A stretch of DNA of 7,818 nt, taken from Pseudomonadota bacterium. Its GTDB lineage: Bacteria; Pseudomonadota; Gammaproteobacteria; Acidiferrobacterales; Acidiferrobacteraceae. A program made the position numbers and the translations under genes. How positions within the stretch are numbered: the first letter of the stretch is position 1; every line of letters starts with the position of its first letter. The notes beneath the pieces are model-generated. The model made no database searches and was not told the DNA's origin. It worked only from the letters and a program-made list of their open reading frames with translations. The stretch is from positions 1-7,818 of the forward strand of contig JAJYPQ010000169.1 in assembly GCA_021795255.1 (NCBI GenBank). The letters are read 5' to 3'. Positions 1-6,116 of the stretch are shown piece after piece.

Positions 1-9
1 TGGCCGGGT

Positions 10-33
10 TCTTGGCCCAATCGGTGGCCAAGA
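10..33 (-). terminator. Hairpin just after the protease stop codon
   Basis: Read on the minus strand, an 8-bp perfect stem (TCTTGGCC / GGCCAAGA) with an 8-nt loop begins directly after the TGA at 36-34. No T-run follows before the window ends, so it is only a candidate terminator or 3' end stabiliser. Confidence 0.35.
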
Positions 34-612
34 TCAAGGTTCGAGCAAAGACACACGCCGCAATTCAATGGGAGCCCCGGTCCCAGTATCAAACGCAACC
101 GAGGCCTCAAGGCCCGCACGCGCGATTTTTTCCGGATCGTCCTCCTTATCGTACACCCCATGCATAGCGCCGAGGGCGTATTGCTCCCCCGACCCGAAGG
201 CATAGAATTTCGTATATTCAAGAACAGTACGCTTCGAACACACGCCGAAGATACCATGGGCGTTGGCGATCAAAAGGCTCACCTGCATGGATTCGAAGGT
301 GTCTTCGCCGCTATCGCTATCCTGCTTCAGAAAGTAGTTTTCTTTCAGCATGGCGTGCAATTGAAGACTGGTCTTATAAATGTCGTTGACGTCCTTGAAT
401 GAGCGGCGGCAGCGAGTCTCGATAAAAATGTTACGTAAGGCCATATCCATGGCGGCATGGCCGGTAGCGGCAAGCCAAGTGCCGTCGACCGCAATCAGCT
501 TACTCGCGTTCTTGATAAACGCGGCCGACTCCCGCTGGTCGCCATAAGTACCCAAGGTGTCCGCGCCGATCACGGCCGTATCGCCTTTCCGAACAACAAC
601 AATCGTGGTCAT
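34..612 (-). CDS. Proteasome/HslV-like peptidase, BPH type
   Basis: Cytosolic Ntn-hydrolase of the proteasome family, 192 aa. Removing the initiator Met exposes Thr1; with that numbering Asp17 and Lys33 fall exactly where the proteasomal catalytic triad needs them. The protein opens with TTIV, as HslV does, and keeps the family's GSG loop (residues 140-142, in FGSGEQYALGA) and a late FDTGTG motif (174-179). The sequence resembles the Betaproteobacteria proteasome homologue (BPH), a propeptide-free self-compartmentalising peptidase, more than classical HslV. No hslU-like ATPase lies beside it in the window. I chose the ATG at 612 rather than the upstream TTG at 663, because the longer form would add 17 Pro/Arg-rich residues and bury Thr1. 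The Shine-Dalgarno is poor (AUAGGG just before ATG). It is divergent from glcF. The family is certain; the BPH versus HslV assignment is less so. Confidence 0.88.
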   Translation of the reverse strand: MTTIVVVRKGDTAVIGADTLGTYGDQRESAAFIKNASKLIAVDGTWLAATGHAAMDMALRNIFIETRCRRSFKDVNDIYKTSLQLHAMLKENYFLKQDSDSGEDTFESMQVSLLIANAHGIFGVCSKRTVLEYTKFYAFGSGEQYALGAMHGVYDKEDDPEKIARAGLEASVAFDTGTGAPIELRRVSLLEP

Positions 613-631
613 CCCTATGTCCCGAAGAAGA

Positions 632-656
632 GGCCCGCGCTGCGGGCGTGCGGGCC
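632..656 (-). promoter_or_regulatory. GC-rich alternative hairpins in the protease leader
   Basis: The stretch ahead of the protease ATG holds GGCCCGC at 632-638 and GCGGGCC at 650-656, a perfect 7-bp stem, with a second GCGGGC copy at 642-647 that can pair instead with 633-638 across a 3-nt loop. The two pairings exclude each other. It lies about 20 nt upstream of the start codon at 612 and so would be in the 5' UTR. It could modulate translation or simply be GC-rich sequence; no regulator is implied. Confidence 0.35.
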
Positions 657-744
657 GAATCAAGATGAATCCGCTAGGCGCGGTGGGGGCGACTTAGCGA
701 GAGCGCCGTTTCATCGCGTACGTGGATCGACCCCAGGCCGTTCT

Positions 745-773
745 TTGACCTCTGCACCTTAGCGCTTTAGTAT
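745..773 (+). promoter_or_regulatory. Sigma70-like promoter for glcF
   Basis: TTGACC at 745-750 (5 of 6 to the -35 consensus), a 17-nt spacer, then TAGTAT at 768-773 (4 of 6 to the -10). Transcription would start near 780, about 24 nt before the glcF ATG. An AGCGCT palindrome sits in the spacer. This is the best promoter match I found in the window, and it means glcF can be expressed independently of glcDE. Confidence 0.55.
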
Positions 774-803
774 GCTCCGAAAGTATAGGGCCGCCCCCTG
801 CGC

Positions 804-2003
804 ATGAGCAATCCACCACACCATACGTCTACCGCGCGCCCGAAAGAATCGCTTCTCCGGGCTGAGACCCTACTTCGGGCCTGCGTTCACTGCGGCTTTT
901 GCAACGCGACCTGCCCGACCTACATCTTGAGCGGCGATGAACGCGAGGGCCCGCGCGGCCGCCTCTACTTGATGAGTGACTGGCTGACAAGCCCCGACAA
1001 GGCATCGGATCTCGCGCCGCTAGACCACTGCCTGAGCTGCCGCTCGTGCGAAACGACATGCCCAGCTGGAGTCCAGTATACGGAGATCCTGGATATCGTC
1101 CGCGAAGAAACAGAAAAAACCCGCAGCCGCGCCCACCAGACCATGGATCAGTTAACGGAGACCGCACTCGGCTCACAGACAATGGTGAGCACGCTCATGC
1201 GTGTCGCGCGCCGGGTTCGACCACTGGTCAGCGGGTCGCTCCAACGGCGGATAACGAAACCGGAACCGGGACTCGTATGGCCTGAGGCGCGCCATGCGCG
1301 CAAAGTGGGTCTATTGCTCGGATGCGTGCAGCCAGCACTCGCGCCCGATCTCGACATCAAGGCCGCTATCGTACTTGACCGACTCGGCATCAGCGCGGTG
1401 CCGGTGGGGCCTGGGTGCTGCGGGGCCTTGCCTTATCATCTCCATAGCTACGAGAAGGCCCGGACGATCGCGCAAACGACCATGGCTTGGGATAGGCCGG
1501 AATGGGAGGGGTTTACGAGCACAGCAACGGGCTGCACGGCGTTCTTGCGCGACTACCCGCGACTATTTAAAAACGGAGCGGAGGCGGAGCGTGCCCAAAC
1601 CTTTGCGCCCCGCATCGCCGATATCGCGACCTGGGTCGACCCAACCCGTCTCGCCGCCCTCCCCCCGCCGAAACGGCGACGCATCGCGTGGCATGCCCCC
1701 TGCAGCCTCCAGCATGGGCTCCATGGTCACAAGCGGGTCGAGGCTATCCTCAAAGCCCTCGGCCATACCCTCGTTCCGATCGACGACAGCGCCCTGTGCT
1801 GCGGATCCGCAGGCCCGTACTCCCTACGCCACCCGCGTTGGGCACAAGCCTTAGGGCGGCGCAAATGGCAAACCCTGATCCACGCCGATCCCACTGAAGT
1901 CGTCAGCGCCAACATCGGCTGTCTCCAACATCTGGCGGGTTTTAGCGATCGGTCGATACGGCACTGGGTGGATCTTGTCTACCACGACATGGACTCGGTC
2001 TAA
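804..2003 (+). CDS. glcF: Glycolate oxidase iron-sulfur subunit GlcF
   Basis: Electron-transfer subunit of glycolate dehydrogenase, which oxidises glycolate to glyoxylate at the cytoplasmic membrane and passes electrons towards quinone. The 399 aa carry two 4Fe-4S ferredoxin motifs, C27-C30-C33-C37-P and C76-C79-C82-C86-P. Two cysteine-rich CCG domains follow, with GCCG at 204-207 and LCCGSAG at 331-337, plus supporting Cys174, Cys244, Cys300 and Cys373. Length and sequence match E. coli GlcF along the whole protein, including the RACVHCGFC start of the first cluster, and nothing is truncated. The ATG at 804 is chosen because it gives an N-terminus of family length, although the only purine-rich stretch (AUAGGG, 785-790) is 13 nt away, so translation may be weak or leader-dependent. 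It has its own promoter and converges on glcE, with 58 nt between the stops. In E. coli the order is glcDEF on one strand. Confidence 0.96.
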   Translation: MSNPPHHTSTARPKESLLRAETLLRACVHCGFCNATCPTYILSGDEREGPRGRLYLMSDWLTSPDKASDLAPLDHCLSCRSCETTCPAGVQYTEILDIVREETEKTRSRAHQTMDQLTETALGSQTMVSTLMRVARRVRPLVSGSLQRRITKPEPGLVWPEARHARKVGLLLGCVQPALAPDLDIKAAIVLDRLGISAVPVGPGCCGALPYHLHSYEKARTIAQTTMAWDRPEWEGFTSTATGCTAFLRDYPRLFKNGAEAERAQTFAPRIADIATWVDPTRLAALPPPKRRRIAWHAPCSLQHGLHGHKRVEAILKALGHTLVPIDDSALCCGSAGPYSLRHPRWAQALGRRKWQTLIHADPTEVVSANIGCLQHLAGFSDRSIRHWVDLVYHDMDSV

Positions 2004-2061
2004 AAAAGCCGGACGCCATCCCCAAGGCGGTCCACCGAGCGGAACCTGGCAAACCGCATGC
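2004..2061. other. Short convergent gap between glcF and glcE
   Basis: Only 58 nt separate the stop codons of two convergent genes. I looked for a GC hairpin followed by T-runs on either strand and found only short imperfect pairings. Transcripts from the two sides may therefore overlap, or end by Rho. Confidence 0.5.
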
Positions 2062-3111
2062 TTACCAGTCGGGATACAGACGGCCACGGTTGAGAATGGC
2101 TTGCGGATCGAGCGCTGCCTTGACCCGTGTTAACAGGGCCATGGTCGCAGCGGGAGGAACGGCCCATGGACCCTCGCTGCGGTCTGGCCCCCACATCCGC
2201 ACCGCTTGCCCGCCATACTGGGCCGCCTTCTCACGGACCAAATCCGCCGGGGCTTTCGTGACCCAGAACCGCTGGGCGCCCGCCCAATCCATCAGGGTGT
2301 CCTGGGGATCCCAGGGCGAATCGGGAGGAACAAGAAGGCGCCAAAGGCTGCCCGGGGTCCGAAAGAAATCGAGCCTGAGATCGCGCAACTCGGCGAACGC
2401 CTCCAGACGGCCTCTCTCGCCACCCAGCTCGCGAACCGCAGCGTCCACACGGGCTGCCCGCCCGGCCAGTCGCACGGATAGGACGCCACCATGATAGAAC
2501 ACTCCGCTCAGGGGAAGATCACCCTCCCACCGCTTCAGCCGCTCACGGGCGTCCGGCCACGCCATCTCAAACTGGACGACCCGTTCGCTTTCCGGGCAAC
2601 GGCTTAGGCGTAAGGTCACATCCAGGATAACGCCCAGGGTTCCAAAACCGCCCACCATGAGTCGCGAGACGTCAAAACCCGCGACGTTCTTCAGAACCTT
2701 GCCACCAAACGCTAACACCTGGCCGGTCCCCGAAATAAGTCGCGTACCAAGGACAATGTCACGCACGGCGCCGGTGTAAGGCCGACCCGGACCCGTGAAG
2801 CCCGCCGCTACAGCTCCGCCCACAGTCGAGGCCGCCCCGAGACGAGGAATGTCGGCCGTCACCCGCTGCCCCTCGCGCGCCAAAACGGCGTCAAGATCCT
2901 GGAGCTTCGTGCCCGCCCGCACCGTGACCACAAATCCCGACGGCTCGTACTCCACGATTCCAGCGTGGCTCGCCAGGGAGAGAGTCTGGCCGACCGGTGC
3001 GCGCCCGAAATGGCGGCGTGTCCCACCGCCCACGATCTCTAAAGGCGCCTCCCCTTCATAGGCGGCGCGCACGGTCGCGGCCACACGGTCTGTGTCATCA
3101 TGATCTGTCAC
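2062..3111 (-). CDS. glcE: Glycolate oxidase FAD-binding subunit GlcE
   Basis: Second flavoprotein subunit of glycolate dehydrogenase, 349 aa, matching the usual length of about 350. The N-terminal half is a PCMH-type FAD-binding domain: EIVGGGTRRHFG at 25-36, LGAASTVGGAVAAG at 91-104 and KVLKNVAGFDVSRLMVGGFG at 138-157, all typical of GlcE. The C-terminus ends in the family pattern DPQAILNRGRLYPDW. The start is GTG at 3111, supported by GAGGGG at 3117-3122 with 5-nt spacing. That Shine-Dalgarno overlaps the glcD stop codon (9 nt between the genes), so translational coupling to glcD is likely. The gene is second in a glcD-glcE operon. GlcD and GlcE are both needed for activity in E. coli; GlcE is the smaller partner and lacks the C-terminal motifs of GlcD. 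Confidence 0.95.
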   Translation of the reverse strand: MTDHDDTDRVAATVRAAYEGEAPLEIVGGGTRRHFGRAPVGQTLSLASHAGIVEYEPSGFVVTVRAGTKLQDLDAVLAREGQRVTADIPRLGAASTVGGAVAAGFTGPGRPYTGAVRDIVLGTRLISGTGQVLAFGGKVLKNVAGFDVSRLMVGGFGTLGVILDVTLRLSRCPESERVVQFEMAWPDARERLKRWEGDLPLSGVFYHGGVLSVRLAGRAARVDAAVRELGGERGRLEAFAELRDLRLDFFRTPGSLWRLLVPPDSPWDPQDTLMDWAGAQRFWVTKAPADLVREKAAQYGGQAVRMWGPDRSEGPWAVPPAATMALLTRVKAALDPQAILNRGRLYPDW

Positions 3112-3120
3112 GACGTCCCC

Positions 3121-4647
3121 TCAGAAACGTTCTAGGTTTGAAAACGGCAAACGCCCGCCGTGGACATGCAGACCCCCAGGCTCTACGCAGCGGGCCGGCG
3201 TCGGAACCGCCTTGCCCGGATTCAGGAGGTGATGGGGGTCGAAGGCCGACTTCAAGGCGTGAAAGGTGGCGAGTTCCGCGGCCGTGAACTGCGCGCACAT
3301 CCCGTCGAGTTTTTCGACACCCACGCCGTGTTCGCCGCTTATCGTGCCTCCATACGCAAGGCATAGCCGCAGGATCTCAGCGCCGAGTTCCTCCACCCGC
3401 TCGAGCTCCCCGGGGACCTTGGCGTCATACAAAATCAGCGGGTGGAGATTACCATCGCCGGCATGAAAAACGTTTGCGACCGGGAGGCCGTAACGATGGG
3501 ACCGTTCGCCGATCTCCGCTAAAACGGGGACCAGGGCGCTACGCGGAATCGTACCATCCATGCAATAGTAGTCGGGCGCCAAACGGCCGACCGCCGGAAA
3601 CGCCGACTTCCTTCCTAACCAGAGGCGCCGCCGATCCTCATCGCTGCGCGCCTCCTCTATCGCAAAAGCCCCATGCGCCCAAAGCAGGCGGCGCACATGA
3701 GCAACATCGAGTTCGATCGTGGCCAGATCCCCATCGACCTCGGCCAAGACCACGGCCTGCGAATCAGGCGGATACGGGATACCGGTGTAGTCCTGGGCCG
3801 CCGACAGGGCCAACGCATCCATGAGCTCAAGCCCCGCAGGCACGAGACCCTCGCCGATGACGGCGCTCACGCTGCCAGCCGCCTCCTCGAGCGAGCGAAA
3901 AGCCGCCAGCAAGGCCACCGTCGCGGGCGGCTTCGGCGTTAAACGGACCGTCACCTCGACCACGACCCCCAGCAAGCCCTCGGAGCCGACCATAAGCGCC
4001 AACAGATCGAGCGGGCCCTCGCCGGTCACTCCTCCGATGTCATGCAAGACCCCGTCGGCGGTAAAAAATTGGAGGGCGAGCACATTATGGGTAGTGAGGC
4101 CATACTTGAGACAATGAACGCCCCCGGCGTTTTCCGCGACGTTCCCGCCGATAGTACAGGCAATCTGTGAAGACGGGTCGGGGGCATAAAAGAGACCGTA
4201 GGGGGCTGCCGCCTCAGACACTGCTATATTCCGAACCCCGGGTTCCAAACGCGCGCTGCGGTTATGAGGATCAATAGCAAGGATCCGATTTAAGCGCGCG
4301 AGGCTAAGAACAATGCCGTGAGTATGGGGCAGAGCCCCACCCGAAAGTCCGGTACCAGCGCCGCGCGCCACCACGGGCACACCATAGTGCGAACACAAGG
4401 CAAGCACGAGACCGACCTGGTCACGAGTGCGGGGAAGCGCCACAGCCAGTGGCCTAGCGCGGTAAACGGGCAAGCCGTCACATTCATACACCGCGACCTC
4501 CGTCGCCTTCCTGAGCAGCCCGTCGGCTGGCAAAATGCGCTTTAATGCGCGCCAGAAAGCGGTTGGAAGGCCGGGAGGCTTTTGTTCTGCGAGCTCTCTC
4601 ATAGACCCTATACTGCCGAGCAAAACTGAAAGCGGCAAGTCCAACAC
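3121..4647 (-). CDS. glcD: Glycolate oxidase catalytic subunit GlcD
   Basis: FAD-linked catalytic subunit of glycolate dehydrogenase, 508 aa (E. coli GlcD is 499). PCMH FAD-binding segments are seen at 93-107 (VARGAGTGLSGGALP) and 156-175 (PDPSSQIACTIGGNVAENAG), followed by HCLKYG. The FAD-oxidase C-terminal domain shows DYYCMDGTIPR (359-369), FHAGDGNLHPL (394-404), SGEHGVG (437-443) and NPGK (476-479). The protein ends HVHGGRLPFSNLERF, nearly the same as the E. coli terminus. The start is GTG at 4647, with AGGAG at 4656-4660 and 8-nt spacing. An in-frame ATG at 4602 would give 493 aa, but its nearest AGGG is only 3 nt away, so I prefer the GTG. First gene of glcDE. A large dyad lies just upstream of the Shine-Dalgarno, and a GlcC-like regulator is possible but none is encoded here. 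Confidence 0.96.
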   Translation of the reverse strand: MLDLPLSVLLGSIGSMRELAEQKPPGLPTAFWRALKRILPADGLLRKATEVAVYECDGLPVYRARPLAVALPRTRDQVGLVLALCSHYGVPVVARGAGTGLSGGALPHTHGIVLSLARLNRILAIDPHNRSARLEPGVRNIAVSEAAAPYGLFYAPDPSSQIACTIGGNVAENAGGVHCLKYGLTTHNVLALQFFTADGVLHDIGGVTGEGPLDLLALMVGSEGLLGVVVEVTVRLTPKPPATVALLAAFRSLEEAAGSVSAVIGEGLVPAGLELMDALALSAAQDYTGIPYPPDSQAVVLAEVDGDLATIELDVAHVRRLLWAHGAFAIEEARSDEDRRRLWLGRKSAFPAVGRLAPDYYCMDGTIPRSALVPVLAEIGERSHRYGLPVANVFHAGDGNLHPLILYDAKVPGELERVEELGAEILRLCLAYGGTISGEHGVGVEKLDGMCAQFTAAELATFHALKSAFDPHHLLNPGKAVPTPARCVEPGGLHVHGGRLPFSNLERF

Positions 4648-4655
4648 GGCGAGGG

Positions 4656-4660
4656 CTCCT
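4656..4660 (-). promoter_or_regulatory. Ribosome binding site fixing the glcD GTG start
   Basis: AGGAG on the minus strand, 8 nt before the GTG at 4647. It is clearly better placed than anything ahead of the in-frame ATG at 4602 and therefore decides the start. Confidence 0.75.
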
Positions 4661-4671
4661 GTCGCCGTCTT

Positions 4672-4708
4672 ACCGGTCTCTATCCAATGAATGACGATAA
4701 GGACCGGT
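4672..4708. repeat. Large imperfect dyad upstream of glcD (possible operator)
   Basis: Two 13-nt arms, ACCGGTCTCTATC (4672-4684) and GATAAGGACCGGT (4696-4708), are inverted copies with 11 of 13 positions matching and an 11-nt spacer. Each arm contains the palindrome ACCGGT. It begins 12 nt upstream of the glcD Shine-Dalgarno (4656-4660), where the glcDE promoter or leader should be. It could be a regulator binding site, for example for a glycolate-responsive repressor or activator, or an RNA hairpin in the glcD leader. I cannot name the protein. Confidence 0.5.
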
Positions 4709-4968
4709 CGCCCAGCCCAGCTTGTGCATCCCGTCTCGGTGTCTTGCCCAAACCTGTCGCTGCTGCCCCGCGATCATCGGGTCTTGTGTCCGACTCAAAG
4801 CGGGTTACGCCACGGTCGACGAGTCGGATACCTCCTCTTTTCCCTCCTTGTTTTCGAGGTCTCTCGGACTTTCGCTGGTGTCTCAACCAGCATCGGAACG
4901 CTACAGTGGCGTATTGGAGGCGAACACCTCTGATATTTCTATGTCTATGTAAAAAAGGATAAGCGCAG
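4709..4968 (+). promoter_or_regulatory. Gene-free leader region ahead of the cold shock gene
   Basis: The 321 nt between glcD and the cold shock gene hold no convincing gene: open frames exist in all three forward frames, but none has a good ribosome site or recognisable protein. The part nearest cspA looks like a long 5' UTR. It contains the 11-bp stem at 4786-4831, small hairpins at 4855-4866 (CGAG/CTCG) and 4874-4891 (GCTGGT/ACCAGC, 6-nt loop), and a three-codon frame ATG-TCT-ATG-TAA at 4941-4952 ending 2 nt before the cspA Shine-Dalgarno. Long structured leaders are known for E. coli cspA. I could not identify a sound -35/-10 pair. Confidence 0.45.
4786..4831 (+). promoter_or_regulatory. 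Stem-loop in the cold shock gene leader
   Basis: GUGUCCGACUC (4786-4796) pairs with GAGUCGGAUAC (4821-4831): 11 consecutive pairs, one of them G-U, around a 24-nt loop that can itself form GCG/CGC. The G-U pair holds only in the plus-strand RNA, since the minus strand would have a C-A mismatch. This favours a role in the cspA transcript. Confidence 0.5.
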
Positions 4969-5175
4969 ATGCGAATGGGAACCGTGAAATGGTTTAACGA
5001 AGCGAAGGGGTTTGGCTTTATCTCACCCCAGGATGGTAGTGCTGATGTATTCGTTCATTATTCAGCAATTCAAGGTGAGGGGTTCCGCAACTTGGCAGAA
5101 GGGCAAGCGGTTGAGTTCGAAAGCGCCAGAAGCCAGAAGGGAATGCAGGCCACTCACGTACGACCGATGCGGTAG
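4969..5175 (+). CDS. CspA-family cold shock protein
   Basis: A single cold shock domain of 68 aa, the normal size for this family. These are cytoplasmic OB-fold proteins that bind single-stranded RNA and DNA and keep mRNA unfolded. RNP1 is KGFGFI and RNP2 is VFVHY, with Tyr where Phe is more usual; the opening [15 protein letters not shown] is diagnostic. The start at 4969 has AAGGA at 4955-4959 with 9-nt spacing; the second in-frame ATG at 4975 is less well placed. It is a single-gene unit with a long structured leader and a strong terminator right after the stop. Whether this copy is cold-induced or constitutive cannot be told from sequence, since bacteria usually carry several paralogues; for that reason I give no specific csp letter. 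Confidence 0.95.
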   Translation: MRMGTVKWFNEAKGFGFISPQDGSADVFVHYSAIQGEGFRNLAEGQAVEFESARSQKGMQATHVRPMR

Positions 5176-5190
5176 AGGCCGCTTAGACTA

Positions 5191-5225
5191 TAAAAATAGG
5201 GGCCATGTGGCCCCTATTTTTATTT
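5191..5225. terminator. Perfect bidirectional terminator between cspA and the FKBP gene
   Basis: A 14-bp perfect inverted repeat, TAAAAATAGGGGCC / GGCCCCTATTTTTA (5191-5204 and 5209-5222), with an ATGT loop. The GC-rich core is flanked by an A-run on one side and a T-run on the other, so it works as an intrinsic terminator in both directions: for the cold shock gene, whose stop is 15 nt away, and for the convergent FKBP gene ending at 5272. Confidence 0.93.
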
Positions 5226-5271
5226 CTTCCGATCTTACTTCTTCCGACCGATTGGTCCTACCTGATTCGCC

Positions 5272-5952
5272 CTACTTGACTATCCCTACGAGATGAACCG
5301 TAAAGACGAGTGTCGAGTTAGGCGGTATGGTCGGCCGACCCTGCGGGCCATAGGCCAAGTGACCAGGGACCACAATCTGCCACGTCGAACCTACCGGCAT
5401 GCGAACCAGAGCCTCCTTCAACCCGGCGATAAGGCCGCTTAAAGGAAGTGCCGCGGGCCGTCCGGCCTTCTTGCTGCTGGCAAAAAGCTGGCCCGTGATG
5501 AAGCGGCCGGAATAGTCCGCCGTGATCGTGTCAGTCAAGGTCGGGCGCGGCCCGTGGCCTTCAGCCAAGACCTTGTACTCAACGCCGCCGGGTAACATTC
5601 TCACCCCGGGCTGTTTCGCGTTTTTGGCGCGATACGCGCGACCCTGCACCTGGTCTCGTTTGCCGAGAACCTTCAGCATCGCGATATTGCGCGCTTGCAT
5701 CTGCTGCTGGAATTTTCCTACGACAGCCGCCATTTGCGCCGGCGGCAGCAACGGCTTGGCGCCGGATAAGGCATCTCTGATCGCGCGCGTAAAGATAGGC
5801 GCCTGCACCGGCACGCCATCGTGGCGGACGTTTTCGCCGAACTGATAGCCCAAGCTGTAACTCAACTGGGCCTGCGGCGATAGCCCATCAGCCATAACTG
5901 GTGCCGCCAATAGGCAGCCAATAGCCGCCAACGCGGCATACCCTTTGTGCAT
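5272..5952 (-). CDS. Exported FKBP-type peptidyl-prolyl isomerase, Mip/FklB-like
   Basis: 226 aa, predicted periplasmic. Residues 1-21 form a Sec signal peptide with a hydrophobic core (AALAAIGCLLAAPVMA) and likely cleavage at VMA|DG. Residues 25-110 are the helical FKBP_N dimerisation domain (LSYSLGYQFGENV, then an amphipathic helix rich in Gln). Residues 122-226 are the FKBP domain (GGVEYKVLAEG ... IPPNSTLVFTVHLVGI). Tyr147, Phe157, Tyr201 and Phe217 match FKBP12 Tyr26, Phe36, Tyr82 and Phe99. The residues equivalent to Asp37 and Trp59 are Ala158 and Leu178, so isomerase activity may be reduced and chaperone function may dominate. The ATG at 5952 is chosen over the open frame reaching 6069, because AGGAG at 5958-5962 lies 5 nt upstream and the signal peptide then begins properly. 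Downstream of sod on the same strand, but probably a separate unit. Confidence 0.92.
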   Translation of the reverse strand: MHKGYAALAAIGCLLAAPVMADGLSPQAQLSYSLGYQFGENVRHDGVPVQAPIFTRAIRDALSGAKPLLPPAQMAAVVGKFQQQMQARNIAMLKVLGKRDQVQGRAYRAKNAKQPGVRMLPGGVEYKVLAEGHGPRPTLTDTITADYSGRFITGQLFASSKKAGRPAALPLSGLIAGLKEALVRMPVGSTWQIVVPGHLAYGPQGRPTIPPNSTLVFTVHLVGIVK

Positions 5953-6059
5953 GGAAGCTCCTAGAGTTCTAGAAAAGCGTTTAGTCGAACCTTGCGCCTT
6001 TCGGTTTTCGCATCCGAAATAGGCGGGTTTAGTGTATCGAGGTCTTCGGCAAAGCGATA

Positions 6060-6090
6060 GGGGGTCCACAAGGCCAGCCCCGTGGCCCCC
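6060..6090 (-). terminator. Candidate terminator hairpin after sod
   Basis: On the minus strand, GGGGGCCAC pairs with GTGG-A-CCCCC: 9 pairs, one bulged A, 12-nt loop. It starts 26 nt after the sod stop codon. No real T-run follows (TATCGCTTTG), so termination may be partial. It separates sod from the FKBP gene, whose promoter would lie in 5973-6059, where I see no clear -35/-10 pair. Confidence 0.45.
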
Positions 6091-6116
6091 CGCTTTAAGA
6101 CTGCAACGCCTTGCCT

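Noticed and set aside
1..37. Possible next gene on the minus strand starting at a TTG overlapping the protease stop codon
   Set aside because: Only about 12 codons are visible, there is no Shine-Dalgarno, and the stretch forms a hairpin instead.
613..663. N-terminal extension of the protease from a TTG at 663
   Set aside because: It would add a 17-residue Pro/Arg-rich stretch, hide the catalytic Thr1, and has no better ribosome site.
2062..3111. Reading glcE as a generic FAD-linked oxidase outside the glycolate pathway
   Set aside because: It directly follows a very clear glcD, has GlcE length and motifs, and glcF is adjacent.
4687..4962. Three overlapping forward open frames in the glcD-cspA gap
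   Set aside because: All three frames are open over the same stretch, none has a sound ribosome site or a recognisable protein, and the region reads better as a structured leader.
5224..5247. Short direct repeat TTCTTCCGA, two copies 15 nt apart
   Set aside because: Only two 9-nt copies next to a terminator T-run; no array or mobile-element context.
5890..5925. Lipoprotein signal in the FKBP (AIGC near residue 13)
   Set aside because: The Cys lies inside the hydrophobic core and is followed by more hydrophobic residues; signal peptidase I cleavage at VMA|DG fits better.
5953..6069. Longer FKBP start at 6069
   Set aside because: The extra 39 residues precede a clean signal peptide, and AGGAG is perfectly placed for the ATG at 5952.
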